64,000 nt of DNA from Gemmatimonadota bacterium (lineage in GTDB: Bacteria; Latescibacterota; UBA2968; UBA8231). The notes below the pieces were generated by a model, which searched no databases, was not told the DNA's origin, and saw only the letters and a list, made by a program, of their open reading frames with translations. Both the position numbers and the translations under genes were made by a program. Below are positions 41,299 to 56,026 of the stretch, in pieces. The DNA lies in NCBI GenBank assembly GCA_009841115.1, contig VXML01000002.1, positions 1-64,000 on the forward strand, read 5' to 3'. Positions within the stretch are counted from its first letter, which is position 1; each line of letters opens with the position of its first letter.

Positions 41299-44280
41299 TT
41301 AAAACGCCACGCCCAATTGCCCAAAGACCAAGCGGCCGATCTCCGGTGCCCCGATAAAGGTCCGGTGCTTGTTATCGAGCGCGTTGGAAACATCCACCCC
41401 GAGCCGCAAGTTATCTCCGAACGGCAGCAAATAACTCGCGTTCAAATCGAGCAGCGAGTACGCGTCCACATCCCCGATGAACACCCCCGACTCCTGGCGA
41501 AACGCCCCCACGTAGCGCCACTGCGCCCCAATGGTTAATTGCTCTTGGTCGAACGTGTAGGACGTTCCCACCTTGAACTTGTTACCCGGCGCGTTGAGCG
41601 CTATGTCGGCGATGCCATCGACTTTCTCAAATAAAGTCTTATCGACATAAGAATAGCTGCCCGTTAGCGACCATTGATCGCTCGGAAAATAGGCCAAGTT
41701 CACATCCAAGCCGTTAAGGGAGATCTCGCCGAAATTGCGATAGGTCAGCATCACTGCCGTCGGATCGAAGGCTTGCTCCGGCGTAACCGTGCCAAACGGG
41801 ATGCCCGCGGCCCCACCGGCAAACAACGCGACAATTTCATCGGCTGGCGAGCCATTGCCGTTGCCAGACAAGAGGCCTGGAACCTGCATATTGTCGAGCG
41901 GGGCGACCGCCGCGGCCAACTCTGCATTTTCGGCCAGTGCCGCCCCAACGCTGGCACCTAGCGCCGCCCCGAGACTAGCCGGGTCGAGGAAGACATTGGG
42001 CGTCTGAACTTGAATCGGAGAGACAAAATCTTTTATCCGAGTGTGATACAAGTCGGCCGCCACCACCAGCTTCTCGCCGACCACCCCCTTGTAGCCCAGT
42101 TCAAAGGTCTCGGTAGTAGTAGAGCGAGTCAGCGGCACGTCGATCACATCGGCGACCGGATCAAAGGGGGCCGGATCGCCAGCCGCCACCTTCTCGAGGT
42201 TGAGCATGAGTAGGGCGTTGTCCAATCCCGTCAGTTGGGCGGGCACCAGCGCATCTAACCCGCCTAATAGCTGTTGGGCGGCCACCTCCCCCGCTGCTCG
42301 GTCCAGCCCTTGCAGTACTCCTATTTGGGTCGTCGCTAGCCCCAGAAAAAGCTCTGTATTAAGTGCACTCAACACCCCGCTGCGCCCCAAGCCCCACATC
42401 ACATTGGTAAAGACCGGATCCCCCAAGTCGATGTAGTCGGCCGGAGCCATGCCCGCCACCGGCGCAAAAGATGAGCGAAACTGCGGCCGGCCATTGCCCG
42501 AGCGAGCGAAAGTCCAGCCATCGGCAAACCCCTCGCGATAGGTCCCCTGCGCCCGGATATCTATCGCCGGCGCAAAACCCAGCACTGGCGCAAAAGCCGC
42601 GCCAATACCAAAGGGATCTTGGGACGAGCGGATGTCCAAATAGAGGTTGTTACTCGACGGAGTTGCAAAGGCGTGGTTGTACGTCAGTCGCAGAATCTGA
42701 GTCTCCTTCGGCTTAAAAACTAGCCCGGCGCGCGGCGAAATTTCGCCTTCGGGAATGCGGTTGTGGTCGTCGTAGCGCAGGGCCACCACCAAGTCGAGCA
42801 TTTCGCTCAGAGCCGTCTCGCTTTGCACATAGGCCCCGAATTCATTGGTCTGATCGTAGTCTTCGTTTCCGCCGGTGATAGTCCCTTCGGTATCCGGCCG
42901 CGTCAACAACACATCGGCCCCATAGGTAAAGCGCTGCCGTACTCCCAGCGCTGCGGAGTGCTGTACCTGGAACGCAGTCAGCTTAGATTTATCGACGATC
43001 GGATTCCCATCGCGCAGAGTAAAGGTGTCGCCGGCATCGCTCCCATTTTGAAATACCTGGGCGAACCAATCCTTGTACAACAGGCGCAGTTGGACGTAGT
43101 TATACGCCCAGTCCCGAGCTTGACCAGCTCCTAAGCCGGTCAATTCGATCTGGTCGCCCTTGTTGTATCCAGCCGCCAAAATAGCCGTCAGGTCGTCCGA
43201 GGCCTTGTAGTCCAAGCGCGCTTCGTAGCTCAGGCGCTCAATGTCAAAACTGCGCTCCAAAAGCGGCTCTAGCGCATCGTCTCCGGTCTTGATCGCCTGT
43301 AGCCTTTGCCAGCGAACCTTTACCTCTTCGCGGTCGATCGGGTCAATGCACTGCTGCCACAAGCGCTCCTCTGAGCCGATATTGGCAAGGTCTATGTCTG
43401 TGCATTGGTCCTGGTCCCCCCAGTCCACTCCCGTATAGTACTGGGCCGAGATCTTGTAGCCGAGGCGATCGCTAGCAGCTCCAGCGTGGCGCATACCGAC
43501 CTTGCGTACACTCCGCTCGCCCAAGCCCAAATTGACATTGGTCCCCGCCGAAGTAAACGGCGAGTGAGTGATGATGTGCATCACGCCGTTGGCGCTATTG
43601 GGGCCGTAGAGCGCCGACCCCGGGCCCAACACCACCTCAATGCGCTCAATGTCGTCGTTGGTCACCGGAATGAAGTTGTACGCATTCAACCGCAGAGAAG
43701 GGACGCGGGCAATGCGATTGTCGGTCAGCGTCAACAAGGCCCCCGAAAAGACATTATTGAAACCCCGCACGACCACATTGCTCTGCGCCAAGCCGGTTTG
43801 GGAAAAGTCCACCCCCGGCAGATCGCGGATGTGTTCGGCCACGCTGAGCGCCGGCCGATTGCGGATTTCCTCGGCCTCAACTATCGCCACCGAGGCCGGG
43901 GCTTCGAGGACTTTTTCCTGCCGCCGCGAAGCCGAAACTACGTTCTGGTCGAGGAAGATGATCCCCGTCTCCAGCGTCAACATCAGCTCCTGCTCACCGG
44001 CAACGATGCCGACTCCTTCTCGCGTTAGGTCCCGATAGCCAATATGCGTGACGCTGAGCTGATACTCGCCAATCGGCACCTCCTCCAAGCGGAAACGGCC
44101 ATCTTCGTCGGTAGCCGTGCCGATCTTGCCGCCCGGCAGCAGGTCGCTGATGAGGACGACGTTGGCACCCGGGATGGCTTCGCCTTCCGGCCCCATAACG
44201 ACGCCGGAAAGCGTTCCTTCTTCCGCGAAGGCGACGCCCGCCCACAGCACCAGAGCATATAAAAACAATCTGTACTTCAT
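41299..44280 (-). CDS. TonB-dependent outer-membrane receptor with carboxypeptidase-like N-terminal domain
   Basis: ATG at 44280 (AAGGAG upstream) gives 993 residues: signal peptide (cut near VAFAEEG, residue 20), a CarboxypepD_reg-like domain (about 22-95: GTLSGVVMGPEGEAIPGANVVL), plug domain (about 115-225: ASRRQEKVLEAPASVAIVEAEE to LGPGSALYGPNSANGVMHI), then a long barrel ending RLVFGQLGVAF with terminal Phe. It imports a ligand across the outer membrane with TonB-ExbBD energy. An unusually long loop region with Ala/Gly-rich helices lies around 700-850. The ligand cannot be inferred; the divergent oxidoreductase suggests a sugar-like compound. Confidence 0.88.
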   Translation of the reverse strand: MKYRLFLYALVLWAGVAFAEEGTLSGVVMGPEGEAIPGANVVLISDLLPGGKIGTATDEDGRFRLEEVPIGEYQLSVTHIGYRDLTREGVGIVAGEQELMLTLETGIIFLDQNVVSASRRQEKVLEAPASVAIVEAEEIRNRPALSVAEHIRDLPGVDFSQTGLAQSNVVVRGFNNVFSGALLTLTDNRIARVPSLRLNAYNFIPVTNDDIERIEVVLGPGSALYGPNSANGVMHIITHSPFTSAGTNVNLGLGERSVRKVGMRHAGAASDRLGYKISAQYYTGVDWGDQDQCTDIDLANIGSEERLWQQCIDPIDREEVKVRWQRLQAIKTGDDALEPLLERSFDIERLSYEARLDYKASDDLTAILAAGYNKGDQIELTGLGAGQARDWAYNYVQLRLLYKDWFAQVFQNGSDAGDTFTLRDGNPIVDKSKLTAFQVQHSAALGVRQRFTYGADVLLTRPDTEGTITGGNEDYDQTNEFGAYVQSETALSEMLDLVVALRYDDHNRIPEGEISPRAGLVFKPKETQILRLTYNHAFATPSSNNLYLDIRSSQDPFGIGAAFAPVLGFAPAIDIRAQGTYREGFADGWTFARSGNGRPQFRSSFAPVAGMAPADYIDLGDPVFTNVMWGLGRSGVLSALNTELFLGLATTQIGVLQGLDRAAGEVAAQQLLGGLDALVPAQLTGLDNALLMLNLEKVAAGDPAPFDPVADVIDVPLTRSTTTETFELGYKGVVGEKLVVAADLYHTRIKDFVSPIQVQTPNVFLDPASLGAALGASVGAALAENAELAAAVAPLDNMQVPGLLSGNGNGSPADEIVALFAGGAAGIPFGTVTPEQAFDPTAVMLTYRNFGEISLNGLDVNLAYFPSDQWSLTGSYSYVDKTLFEKVDGIADIALNAPGNKFKVGTSYTFDQEQLTIGAQWRYVGAFRQESGVFIGDVDAYSLLDLNASYLLPFGDNLRLGVDVSNALDNKHRTFIGAPEIGRLVFGQLGVAF

Positions 44281-44530
44281 AATTGACTCCTTATTTGGGA
44301 TTCCAAATCTACCCCCAAACATCCGACCCCGCTACCCTCACCACCTAATAAGTAATATCGCAGCACACCATCGAGCAAAAACAAATGGCTTCCGCGGGAA
44401 TCTCCTCACCTATCTATCTCCTCTTCCCAACCTTGCTCCGCTCCAAGTCTTGCCCGCTCTATTGATTTTCCGCGCCTCCATTGCGTATTTTCCCAACCCT
44501 AATTCACCTATGCTATCGGAGACTTATTTC

Positions 44531-45550
44531 ATGCCGGACAAACTCAAGCTCGCCTTTATTGGCTGCGGTGCCATCGCTCGCTTTCACCTCGACGGCATCA
44601 AGGGCCACGCTCCCCGCATCGACGTCACCACATTAGTCGATCTCGACGAATCCAAAGCCCAAACCTACGCCGCTGAAACCGGCGGGCAGGCCTTCACCTC
44701 GCTCGACGAAGCGCTCGCAAAAGGCGACTTCGATGCCGTCGATATCATGCTGCCCCACGACCTGCACGAGTCCATCGCCCTCCAGTGCTTCGCCGCCGGT
44801 AAACACGTGCTCTTGGAAAAGCCCATGGCCCCCACCCTCGACGCCTGCGACCGCATTCTCGCCGCAGCCAACGCGGCCCCAGGCGTCTTCATGGTCGCGG
44901 AAAACAGCCAGTATTGGCCCGAAATAGTCGAGGCCCAAAAGCACCTTGCCGCCGGAGCCATCGGCGAGATCATCACCGCCCGCGCGGCCTTTGTCTATCC
45001 TTTTGACTCCTACTGGTTCAAAGAAGAGCGGCCCTGGCGCTACGAAAAGGGACGCACCGGCGGCGGCATCGCCATCGACGGCGGCTCGCACTGGATCCGA
45101 CCCTTGCGCATGTGGATGGGCGAAATCAAAGAGGTGGTCGGCGTGTTGGGACATCCGCTCGCGCAAATGGAGGGCGAGTCCCTCGCCCGCGCGCTCTTCC
45201 GCTTTGACTCGGGCAAGACCGCCATCTTCGACGCCATGATGATCGACACGGTCTTTGCTCCAGACCCCTGGTGGCGGATTACCGGTACCAAGGGCGAGTT
45301 GACCATCAACGCCGCTCTCGACGGTGCCGAACTCTATCTGTGGGACGCAGACCATCCCGACGGCAAGCGGCTTTTTGCCAGTCCAGGGTACACCGAGTCC
45401 TTTGGACCAGAGTTAGCCGATTTCGCCGCCGCCGTCCTCGACGGCAAGGCCCCAGCCGCGCCAGCGGAATACGCTCTCGGCGAGTTGCGCACGGCCTTGG
45501 CCCTCTATCGCTCGGCCTCCAGCCAGCGCTGGGAACAGGTGTGGGTGTAA
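44531..45550 (+). CDS. Gfo/Idh/MocA-family oxidoreductase
   Basis: ATG at 44531, with GGAG ten bases upstream, gives 339 residues; earlier ATGs in the frame (for example 44510) lack a good site. It has a Rossmann fold with IGCGAIARFHLDG (about 9-21) and the family motif LLEKPMAPT (about 95-103), and the catalytic-domain stretch GGGIAIDGGSHWI (about 177-189). It is an NAD(P)-dependent sugar or cyclitol dehydrogenase type. It is divergent from the TonB receptor. The 250-base spacer 44281-44530 contains a small TTTGG/CCAAA hairpin near 44294 and no promoter I can assign with confidence. Confidence 0.85.
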   Translation: MPDKLKLAFIGCGAIARFHLDGIKGHAPRIDVTTLVDLDESKAQTYAAETGGQAFTSLDEALAKGDFDAVDIMLPHDLHESIALQCFAAGKHVLLEKPMAPTLDACDRILAAANAAPGVFMVAENSQYWPEIVEAQKHLAAGAIGEIITARAAFVYPFDSYWFKEERPWRYEKGRTGGGIAIDGGSHWIRPLRMWMGEIKEVVGVLGHPLAQMEGESLARALFRFDSGKTAIFDAMMIDTVFAPDPWWRITGTKGELTINAALDGAELYLWDADHPDGKRLFASPGYTESFGPELADFAAAVLDGKAPAAPAEYALGELRTALALYRSASSQRWEQVWV

Positions 45551-45732
45551 TGCTTGCACGAACCTCTCCTTTGGGATATATTCAGCCTCTTTAGCCCTGT
45601 GAGGCCGTTCCTCGAAGCACCGATCATGTTCCACCTCAATTCGCACCCTTTTCAAGCTCAGCGGCAAAGGCTGTCAAGGCCGAGATGCCCTCTCAATTCA
45701 AAACGCATCACTACTGGTAGAATAGGAAAGCA

Positions 45733-48363
<2,631 letters not shown>

Positions 48364-48372
48364 GATTCTTTC

Positions 48373-49140
48373 ATGGGCCGGGTCATCGCCATATCCAATC
48401 AAAAAGGAGGGGTCGGCAAGACCACCACGGCCGTCAACTTGGCGGCTAGTCTGGCTGTGGCCGAACAAAAGACCCTGCTCATCGACATGGATCCACAGGC
48501 CAATGCCACCTCTGGCTGCGGCTTTCAAAACAGCGAGGAAGTCGAAGCGGCCAATATTTACCACGCGCTAATCGGGCAAAAAGAAACCGCTGCCGTTACC
48601 TACGAGACCAATATACCCTTCCTGTCCTTGATTCCCTCGCACATCAACCTGACGGGTGCCGAGGTTGAGATGGTCAACATGATCGCTCGCGAGCAAAAGT
48701 TGGACGGACTGCTCAACCAAGTCCGCGACCAATACGCCTATATCATTCTCGATTGTCCGCCCTCTTTGGGGTTGCTGACTATCAACGCCCTGACCGCGGC
48801 CGACTCGGTGATGATACCCATTCAGTGCGAGTACTACGCCCTAGAGGGCCTTGGTCGGCTGCTCAACACCGTGCGCCAAATCCAACGCCATCTCAATCCC
48901 AAGCTCCAGATCGCAGGCGTCCTACTCACCATGTTCGACGGACGCCTGAACCTATCGCGCCAAGTATCTTCAGAGGTCAAATCCTATTTTGGCAACAAGG
49001 TTTACAAGACCTCCATCAGCCGCAACGTGCGTCTGGCCGAGGCCCCTAGCCACGGCCAACCCATCGTGCTCTACGACATCTTGTCGCAGGGATCTCAGGA
49101 TTACATGAGCCTTGCAGGAGAAGTGATCGACCATGGGTAA
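48373..49140 (+). CDS. parA: Chromosome partitioning ATPase ParA/Soj
   Basis: The 255-residue protein has the deviant Walker A motif [15 protein letters not shown] (about 9-23, Lys11 and Lys16), the A' motif [11 protein letters not shown] (about 38-48), and the Walker B region [13 protein letters not shown] (about 122-134). No N-terminal HTH is present, which is typical of the chromosomal Soj type. It works with ParB on parS DNA. It starts nine bases after ppdK and overlaps parB by eight bases. No parS palindrome was recognised in the window. Confidence 0.92.
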   Translation: MGRVIAISNQKGGVGKTTTAVNLAASLAVAEQKTLLIDMDPQANATSGCGFQNSEEVEAANIYHALIGQKETAAVTYETNIPFLSLIPSHINLTGAEVEMVNMIAREQKLDGLLNQVRDQYAYIILDCPPSLGLLTINALTAADSVMIPIQCEYYALEGLGRLLNTVRQIQRHLNPKLQIAGVLLTMFDGRLNLSRQVSSEVKSYFGNKVYKTSISRNVRLAEAPSHGQPIVLYDILSQGSQDYMSLAGEVIDHG

Positions 49141-50008
49141 GAAGCCGGTCCTCGGCAAGGGCATCAGCGCCCTCATCCCCGAGTACGCCGAACCTAGCGG
49201 CCAAGGCGACGCCTCGCGCCAGATCTTCTATATCAACGTCGATGAGATCGAGCCTAATCCCTATCAAGCTCGCACTGAGTTCGGCGAAGAGAGCATCGAC
49301 GAGCTGATGCACTCAATCCAAGAGAAAGGCGTCATCCAGCCCATCACCGTCAACCGCATCGGCCAGAGCTACCAGATCATCGCTGGCGAGCGCCGTTGGC
49401 GGGCGACCAAGAAGGCGGGGATCCAAGAAATACCAGCGATCGTCCACGAAATCGAGTCGCAGCAAGACTTGATGGAACTATCGCTGATCGAGAACATCCA
49501 GCGCGAAAACCTGACCCCCATCGAAGAGGCCGAAGGCTACCGCTCGCTGACCGACAAGTGTTTCCTCACGCAAGAGGAAGTCGCCCGCAAAGTGGGAAAA
49601 AATCGCTCGACCGTGACCAATCTCCTCAGGCTGTTGCAATTGCCGCACGAAGTCCAAGACTTCTTGCGCCACGGTCAACTGCAGATGGGGCACGCCCGCG
49701 CCCTGCTCGGTCTCGAAGAGGATGAAGACCGGCTCGCGCTAGCCCGCCGCGCAGTCGAGGAAAAAATGGCCGTCCGCGAGGTCGAAAAGGCCGTTGCCAA
49801 TCAGCGCGTGGGCCGCAAAAAAAAGAAGGCTCCCAAAGAAATTTCCAACGACCCCCACATCCGCGACTACGAAGAGCGGTTGCAGCACCGCTTCGGCACC
49901 GCGGTCAACATCCGCCGCACCGCGGCGAACAAGGGGGCAATCCAGATCGAATTCTACAACGACGGAGATCTAGAGCGGCTACTCGACCTGATGATCGAAG
50001 GCGAATGA
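49133..50008 (+). CDS. parB: Chromosome partitioning protein ParB/Spo0J
   Basis: The 291-residue protein has N-terminal [15 protein letters not shown], then the ParB nuclease-like/CTPase domain (about 30-120: [27 protein letters not shown]). The HTH follows (about 140-180: [26 protein letters not shown]) and then a C-terminal dimerisation part. It binds parS and CTP and loads segregation complexes. The last bases overlap the start of a lipoprotein gene (ATGA), an unusual neighbour. Confidence 0.92.
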   Translation: MGKKPVLGKGISALIPEYAEPSGQGDASRQIFYINVDEIEPNPYQARTEFGEESIDELMHSIQEKGVIQPITVNRIGQSYQIIAGERRWRATKKAGIQEIPAIVHEIESQQDLMELSLIENIQRENLTPIEEAEGYRSLTDKCFLTQEEVARKVGKNRSTVTNLLRLLQLPHEVQDFLRHGQLQMGHARALLGLEEDEDRLALARRAVEEKMAVREVEKAVANQRVGRKKKKAPKEISNDPHIRDYEERLQHRFGTAVNIRRTAANKGAIQIEFYNDGDLERLLDLMIEGE

Positions 50009-51387
50009 ACCTCGGTTGGTGTCTCGTAGCCCCGTTTCTCGCCCTCGGTGCCTGTAGCTTGCTCCACGACAACCTCCCCAACGATCCCCCGACCGTACAC
50101 TTGGCGCGGATGACCTGCCAGTCGCCGGGCGCAGCTTCCCTAGACACCCTGATCAACAGCGCGGATGCGGTCTGCCGGGTCCAACGCGGCGGCGAGGTTC
50201 GCTTTGAGATCCGCGCAACCGACGAGGACGACGACCCTGTGTTCTACGAGTGGCGAGCTCCAGCCGGAGGCAGCTTCCGCGATGCGCAGGCCCAAGAGAC
50301 CAACTCTTGGTTCGCCCCCCAAACCATCGTCGGCTCCAGCGAGCAATTTGTCGTGCAGGTCCTCGTAATCGACCGCAACTGCGATGTCGTGCCCGATCTA
50401 GCCGACCGCCAGCGCTGCGCCGAAGACGCACGAGTGCTGATCGAAAACTTCCTCGTAGAGGTCGTGCAGCGCGAACCTCTGTTGGAAGTAACCACCGACG
50501 TGACCAGCGCGTTTAGCGTACCACAAATAGTTATCGACGCCTTTGGCACTGATCCAGACGGCGATCAGCTTGAATACCACTGGGAGCCGATCGCCGAGGA
50601 CAGCCTTAGCATCTGGTCAGAGGAGGCCATCCGCGACGAGAAAACCGGTCGGCAAATCGGCTCGCACGCTACCGTCGTCGCCTTTTTTCCCGGCAGACAC
50701 AAACTCCGCGTTTCCGCGAGCGACGGCGCAGCGAACACAGAGCGCGAAATCGCCCTCCACGTCTCCATTGAGCCACCTCTGCCGGCCGGCGGCACAGTGC
50801 ATATAGTCCTGCCAACGGGTCAAGAATACGAGATAGACGCGTACGAGTATCCCAACTCCAGAGGAGAGCGGCCGCAGTCCGCTTCGTTTTTCCAAGCAGC
50901 ACGCCTGTGCGCGGCCGCAGGAAAGCGCCTGTGCAGCCCAGAAGAGTGGACCGCCGCTTGCCAAGCTGGCCAAACGCGGCACTTTTCTTCAATCGATGAT
51001 CTAGCTGCCTACGACAGCCGCGACCACTTTGGCGTGCGCTTCTGCAACGTGCCGGGTTCAGCCTTTTCCTACTTCAGCAGCGACCCAACCGACCAACTCG
51101 CACCCTCCGGCTCATTTCCCAACTGCGGCAGCGCGAGCGGCGTCTTTGATTTGACGGGCAACATAGACGAGTGGACCGCCGCGCTCGACGATGCCGGCGA
51201 CCTAGCGGTGTACGTGGCCGCAAGCAGCGTATCTGCGAGCGGTGCTTGCGACGGCGCAAGCCTCGTGAGCACCCTATCCATCGAAGGCCAAGACCCCTAT
51301 GATATAGAAGTCTTAGCGGAAATCATGGCCGACTCGCCCTTGCAAACCTACGAGCAGCCCCTCCTCGGCTTCCGCTGCTGTCGTTAA
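50005..51387 (+). CDS. Lipoprotein with Ig/cadherin-like segments and a C-terminal FGE-sulfatase-type (SUMF1-like) domain
   Basis: The 460-residue product has lipobox ALGAC (Cys17). Two beta-sandwich-like segments follow (about 50-170 and 170-255; DATDEDDDP-type and FGTDPDGDQLEYHW phrases typical of PKD/cadherin-like folds). The C-terminus (about 270-460) resembles the FGE/SUMF1 fold: IDAYEYPNSRGERPQSASFF, then CAAAGKRLCSPEEWTAAC, GVFDLTGNIDEWTA and the final GFRCCR. Active FGE needs specific cysteines that I cannot confirm here, so it may be a binding module. It is coupled to parB by an ATGA overlap but has no obvious link to partition. Confidence 0.7.
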   Translation: MNLGWCLVAPFLALGACSLLHDNLPNDPPTVHLARMTCQSPGAASLDTLINSADAVCRVQRGGEVRFEIRATDEDDDPVFYEWRAPAGGSFRDAQAQETNSWFAPQTIVGSSEQFVVQVLVIDRNCDVVPDLADRQRCAEDARVLIENFLVEVVQREPLLEVTTDVTSAFSVPQIVIDAFGTDPDGDQLEYHWEPIAEDSLSIWSEEAIRDEKTGRQIGSHATVVAFFPGRHKLRVSASDGAANTEREIALHVSIEPPLPAGGTVHIVLPTGQEYEIDAYEYPNSRGERPQSASFFQAARLCAAAGKRLCSPEEWTAACQAGQTRHFSSIDDLAAYDSRDHFGVRFCNVPGSAFSYFSSDPTDQLAPSGSFPNCGSASGVFDLTGNIDEWTAALDDAGDLAVYVAASSVSASGACDGASLVSTLSIEGQDPYDIEVLAEIMADSPLQTYEQPLLGFRCCR

Positions 51388-51403
51388 TCCCAGGTTTCCA
51401 GCC

Positions 51404-52168
51404 ATGAACCAAGAGCAACTCCGCCACCTGCTAGAACAAGTCGCCACTGGCAACCTCGCGCCGAGCGAAGCCTTAGAACGACTTAGAAATCTGCCTTTCG
51501 AAAACCTCGGGTTTGCCCACGTCGATCACCACCGCGCTCTGCGCACGGGATTCCCGGAAGTTATTTTCGGCCAAGGCAAGACCCGCGAGCAGGTGCTAGC
51601 CATTGCCGAGCGCATAACCGCGCATGGCGCACAGGTGCTGGCCACCCGCGTCGAAGCGGCCACAGCCCAAGCACTCGTCGAGCGCTTTGACCGCGCCGAG
51701 CACGATCCCCTCGCCCGCACGGTCCTAATACCAAGAGCCGAACAGCCCGTACCCGAAGGCCTAGTCGCCGTAGTCGCCGCCGGCACCTCGGACCTGCCCG
51801 TGGCCCGCGAAGCCGTCGTCACGGCCCGCGCCATGGGCGCGCATGTCGAGGAGGTTTGCGATGTCGGCGTCGCTGGCCTGCACCGGCTCCTAGCGTACCG
51901 CGAGCTCTTGCAGCAGGCGCGGGCCATCGTCGTAGTCGCCGGAATGGAGGGTGCGCTCGCCAGTGTCGTCGGCGGACTGGTGGATATTCCGGTCGTAGCC
52001 GTGCCGACTAGCGTGGGCTACGGCGCGAGTTTCCACGGCCTCGCCGCCCTCTTGGCCATGCTCAACTCCTGTGCGGCCGGCGTGGTTGTCGTCAATATCG
52101 ACAACGGCTTTGGCGCGGGGTACGCAGCCGCCCAGATCAACCGCCGTCCCAGCCAGCACTCCGAATGA
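51404..52168 (+). CDS. larB: Nickel-pincer cofactor biosynthesis protein LarB
   Basis: The 254-residue protein has the LarB pattern: an N-terminal helical part (LLEQVATGNLAPSEALERL), FAHVDHHRALRTGFPEVIFGQGK (about 38-60; the core is diagnostic), and the PurE-like domain with AAGTSDLPVAREA (about 126-138), DVGVAGLHRLL and TSVGYGASFHGLAALLAMLNSC. LarB carboxylates and hydrolyses nicotinic acid adenine dinucleotide to give the pincer precursor P2CMN. It lies 23 kb from the larA-like gene and overlaps mobA by four bases. larC and larE must be elsewhere. Confidence 0.88.
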   Translation: MNQEQLRHLLEQVATGNLAPSEALERLRNLPFENLGFAHVDHHRALRTGFPEVIFGQGKTREQVLAIAERITAHGAQVLATRVEAATAQALVERFDRAEHDPLARTVLIPRAEQPVPEGLVAVVAAGTSDLPVAREAVVTARAMGAHVEEVCDVGVAGLHRLLAYRELLQQARAIVVVAGMEGALASVVGGLVDIPVVAVPTSVGYGASFHGLAALLAMLNSCAAGVVVVNIDNGFGAGYAAAQINRRPSQHSE

Positions 52169-52773
52169 TCCACGTCGCCGTGCTAGCCGGCGGCCAGAGC
52201 CGCCGCATGGGCCGCGACAAGGCCCTCCTGCAATTAGGCGGCCAGACCCTAATTGAGCGCGTCCTCTCTGCGGCACACCTCCTCGGCTACCCCCGCCTCA
52301 TCATCGGCGACCCCGCCGCCTATGCTCATCTCGGACTACCCGTCCATCCCGACCGCCGTCCCGGACTTGGGCCGCTGGGCGGCCTGTACACCGCGCTCAG
52401 CACAATCGACTCGCCCGTGCTCCTCCTCGCCTGCGACTTGCCCTTTCTCACTCCAGACTTCCTCCGCCACCTCGTAAACCGGCGAGGCCCGCATCAAGCG
52501 ATCGTGCCCCACACGGCCACAGGACTGCAACCGCTCTGCGCGCTCTATGAGCCTTCCTGTATGGCGACCGTAGAAGCCGCCATACAGGCCGGTCAGCTCG
52601 GCATGCGCGACCTGCTGCACAATCTGAGTTTGGATTTAGTAAGGGAAAAGGACTGGAGGCCCTACGACGAGAACGGTCTGCTTTTTGCCAATCTCAACGC
52701 GCCCGCAGAATACGAGCGGGCGCAAGCCGCACTCCTAAAATCCGGCATCCACCACGCTCAGCACCAACAATAG
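52165..52773 (+). CDS. mobA: Molybdenum cofactor guanylyltransferase
   Basis: The 202-residue protein has the nucleotidyltransferase motif AVLAGGQSRRMGRDKALL (about 4-21) and LLACDLPFLTPD (about 89-100), diagnostic of MobA. It adds GMP to molybdopterin for DMSO-reductase-family enzymes. It is coupled to larB by an ATGA overlap, and its 3' end overlaps the convergent ctaB by 39 bases. Confidence 0.88.
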   Translation: MIHVAVLAGGQSRRMGRDKALLQLGGQTLIERVLSAAHLLGYPRLIIGDPAAYAHLGLPVHPDRRPGLGPLGGLYTALSTIDSPVLLLACDLPFLTPDFLRHLVNRRGPHQAIVPHTATGLQPLCALYEPSCMATVEAAIQAGQLGMRDLLHNLSLDLVREKDWRPYDENGLLFANLNAPAEYERAQAALLKSGIHHAQHQQ

Positions 52774-53595
52774 CGGTAGATAGAGAACTGAGGCCTTGAG
52801 CAGCCGCCGCGCACTAGTCATCGAGCGCGAGAAGCTAAGCGCGAGACCGGAGGCCAAAAACAGCGCACCCAACACCACCGCTCCGGCTAGATAGAACGGC
52901 CCGGTAAGCCCCATAAACGAAGGCAACACCGAAAAGATCAGCAGCAGGACCAAGTAGCCCATCACCTGCCAGCAGGTGCTGTTCCCATCCGGCTCGACGA
53001 CGGGCAACATCTTGAAACCGCCGCGCCGATAGTCCTCGCGGAAAATCCAAGCAATGGCGTAAAAGTGCGGGTGCTGCCAAGCAAAGAGAATGAGAAACAG
53101 GACCACGGCCCCCGGATCAATCGCGCCAGTCGCCGCCGTCCAGCCCCCTACGGGCGGCAGGGCACCTGGCACGGCCCCCAGCGAGGTATTGAGCCAATTT
53201 TGCCGCTTCATCGGAGTGTACACCACCACGTAGAGAAACGCGGAGAGAAGCGCCAAAAACGCCGTCAACAACCCAGCGGTAAACAACAGGAAAAACACGC
53301 CGCTCAACACCAGCACAAACCCCATCGACAGAGCCGTGCCCGGCTTGACGCGCCCGGCCGGCAAGGGCCGATTGCGCGTGCGCTTCATCAACCCATCGAC
53401 ATCGCGCTCCAGATAGTGGTTGAGCACCGACGAGCCGCATGTGGTCAGGCCCGTACCGACGAGCAGACAGCCAAAAAGCAGCGGCGCGTGAATTCCTTGC
53501 CCGCCCAAGAAAAATCCCAAGGCGGCCGTAACCAGCACCAAAAAGGCAATTCTCGGTTTAGTCAGTTCCCAGTAATCGCGCCAAGTAGCAGTCAT
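52735..53595 (-). CDS. ctaB: Protoheme IX farnesyltransferase (heme O synthase)
   Basis: ATG at 53595 (MTATWRDYWELTKPRIAFLV) gives 286 residues; a longer frame to 53721 runs into the ligA promoter area and lacks family similarity. Motifs NHYLERDVDGLMKRTRNRPL (about 65-84) with the Mg-prenyl-PP aspartates and YTPMKRQNWLN (about 123-133) are typical of the UbiA/CyoE family. About nine membrane helices. It makes heme O for heme-copper oxidases, which implies an aerobic or microaerobic respiratory chain. No oxidase subunits are in the window. Confidence 0.9.
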   Translation of the reverse strand: MTATWRDYWELTKPRIAFLVLVTAALGFFLGGQGIHAPLLFGCLLVGTGLTTCGSSVLNHYLERDVDGLMKRTRNRPLPAGRVKPGTALSMGFVLVLSGVFFLLFTAGLLTAFLALLSAFLYVVVYTPMKRQNWLNTSLGAVPGALPPVGGWTAATGAIDPGAVVLFLILFAWQHPHFYAIAWIFREDYRRGGFKMLPVVEPDGNSTCWQVMGYLVLLLIFSVLPSFMGLTGPFYLAGAVVLGALFLASGLALSFSRSMTSARRLLKASVLYLPLLLVLSVVDAGF

Positions 53596-53655
53596 ATCTA
53601 TCTCGTTCCGCGACAAAAATATAAGGCTGGATTCATAGACGGACAATAAGGATGA

Positions 53656-56012
<2,357 letters not shown>

Positions 56013-56026
56013 AGCCATCTCCTAGC

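Noticed and set aside
45551-45732. tRNA-like or small RNA gene before ppdK
   Set aside because: I tried to fold the spacer as a cloverleaf and found no acceptor stem or T-loop GTTCRA; only weak short inverted repeats are present.
48373-50008. parS site or replication origin near parAB
   Set aside because: No TGTTTCACGTGAAACA-like palindrome, DnaA-box cluster or dnaA/rnpA/gidB genes were seen; parAB alone does not show that the origin is here.
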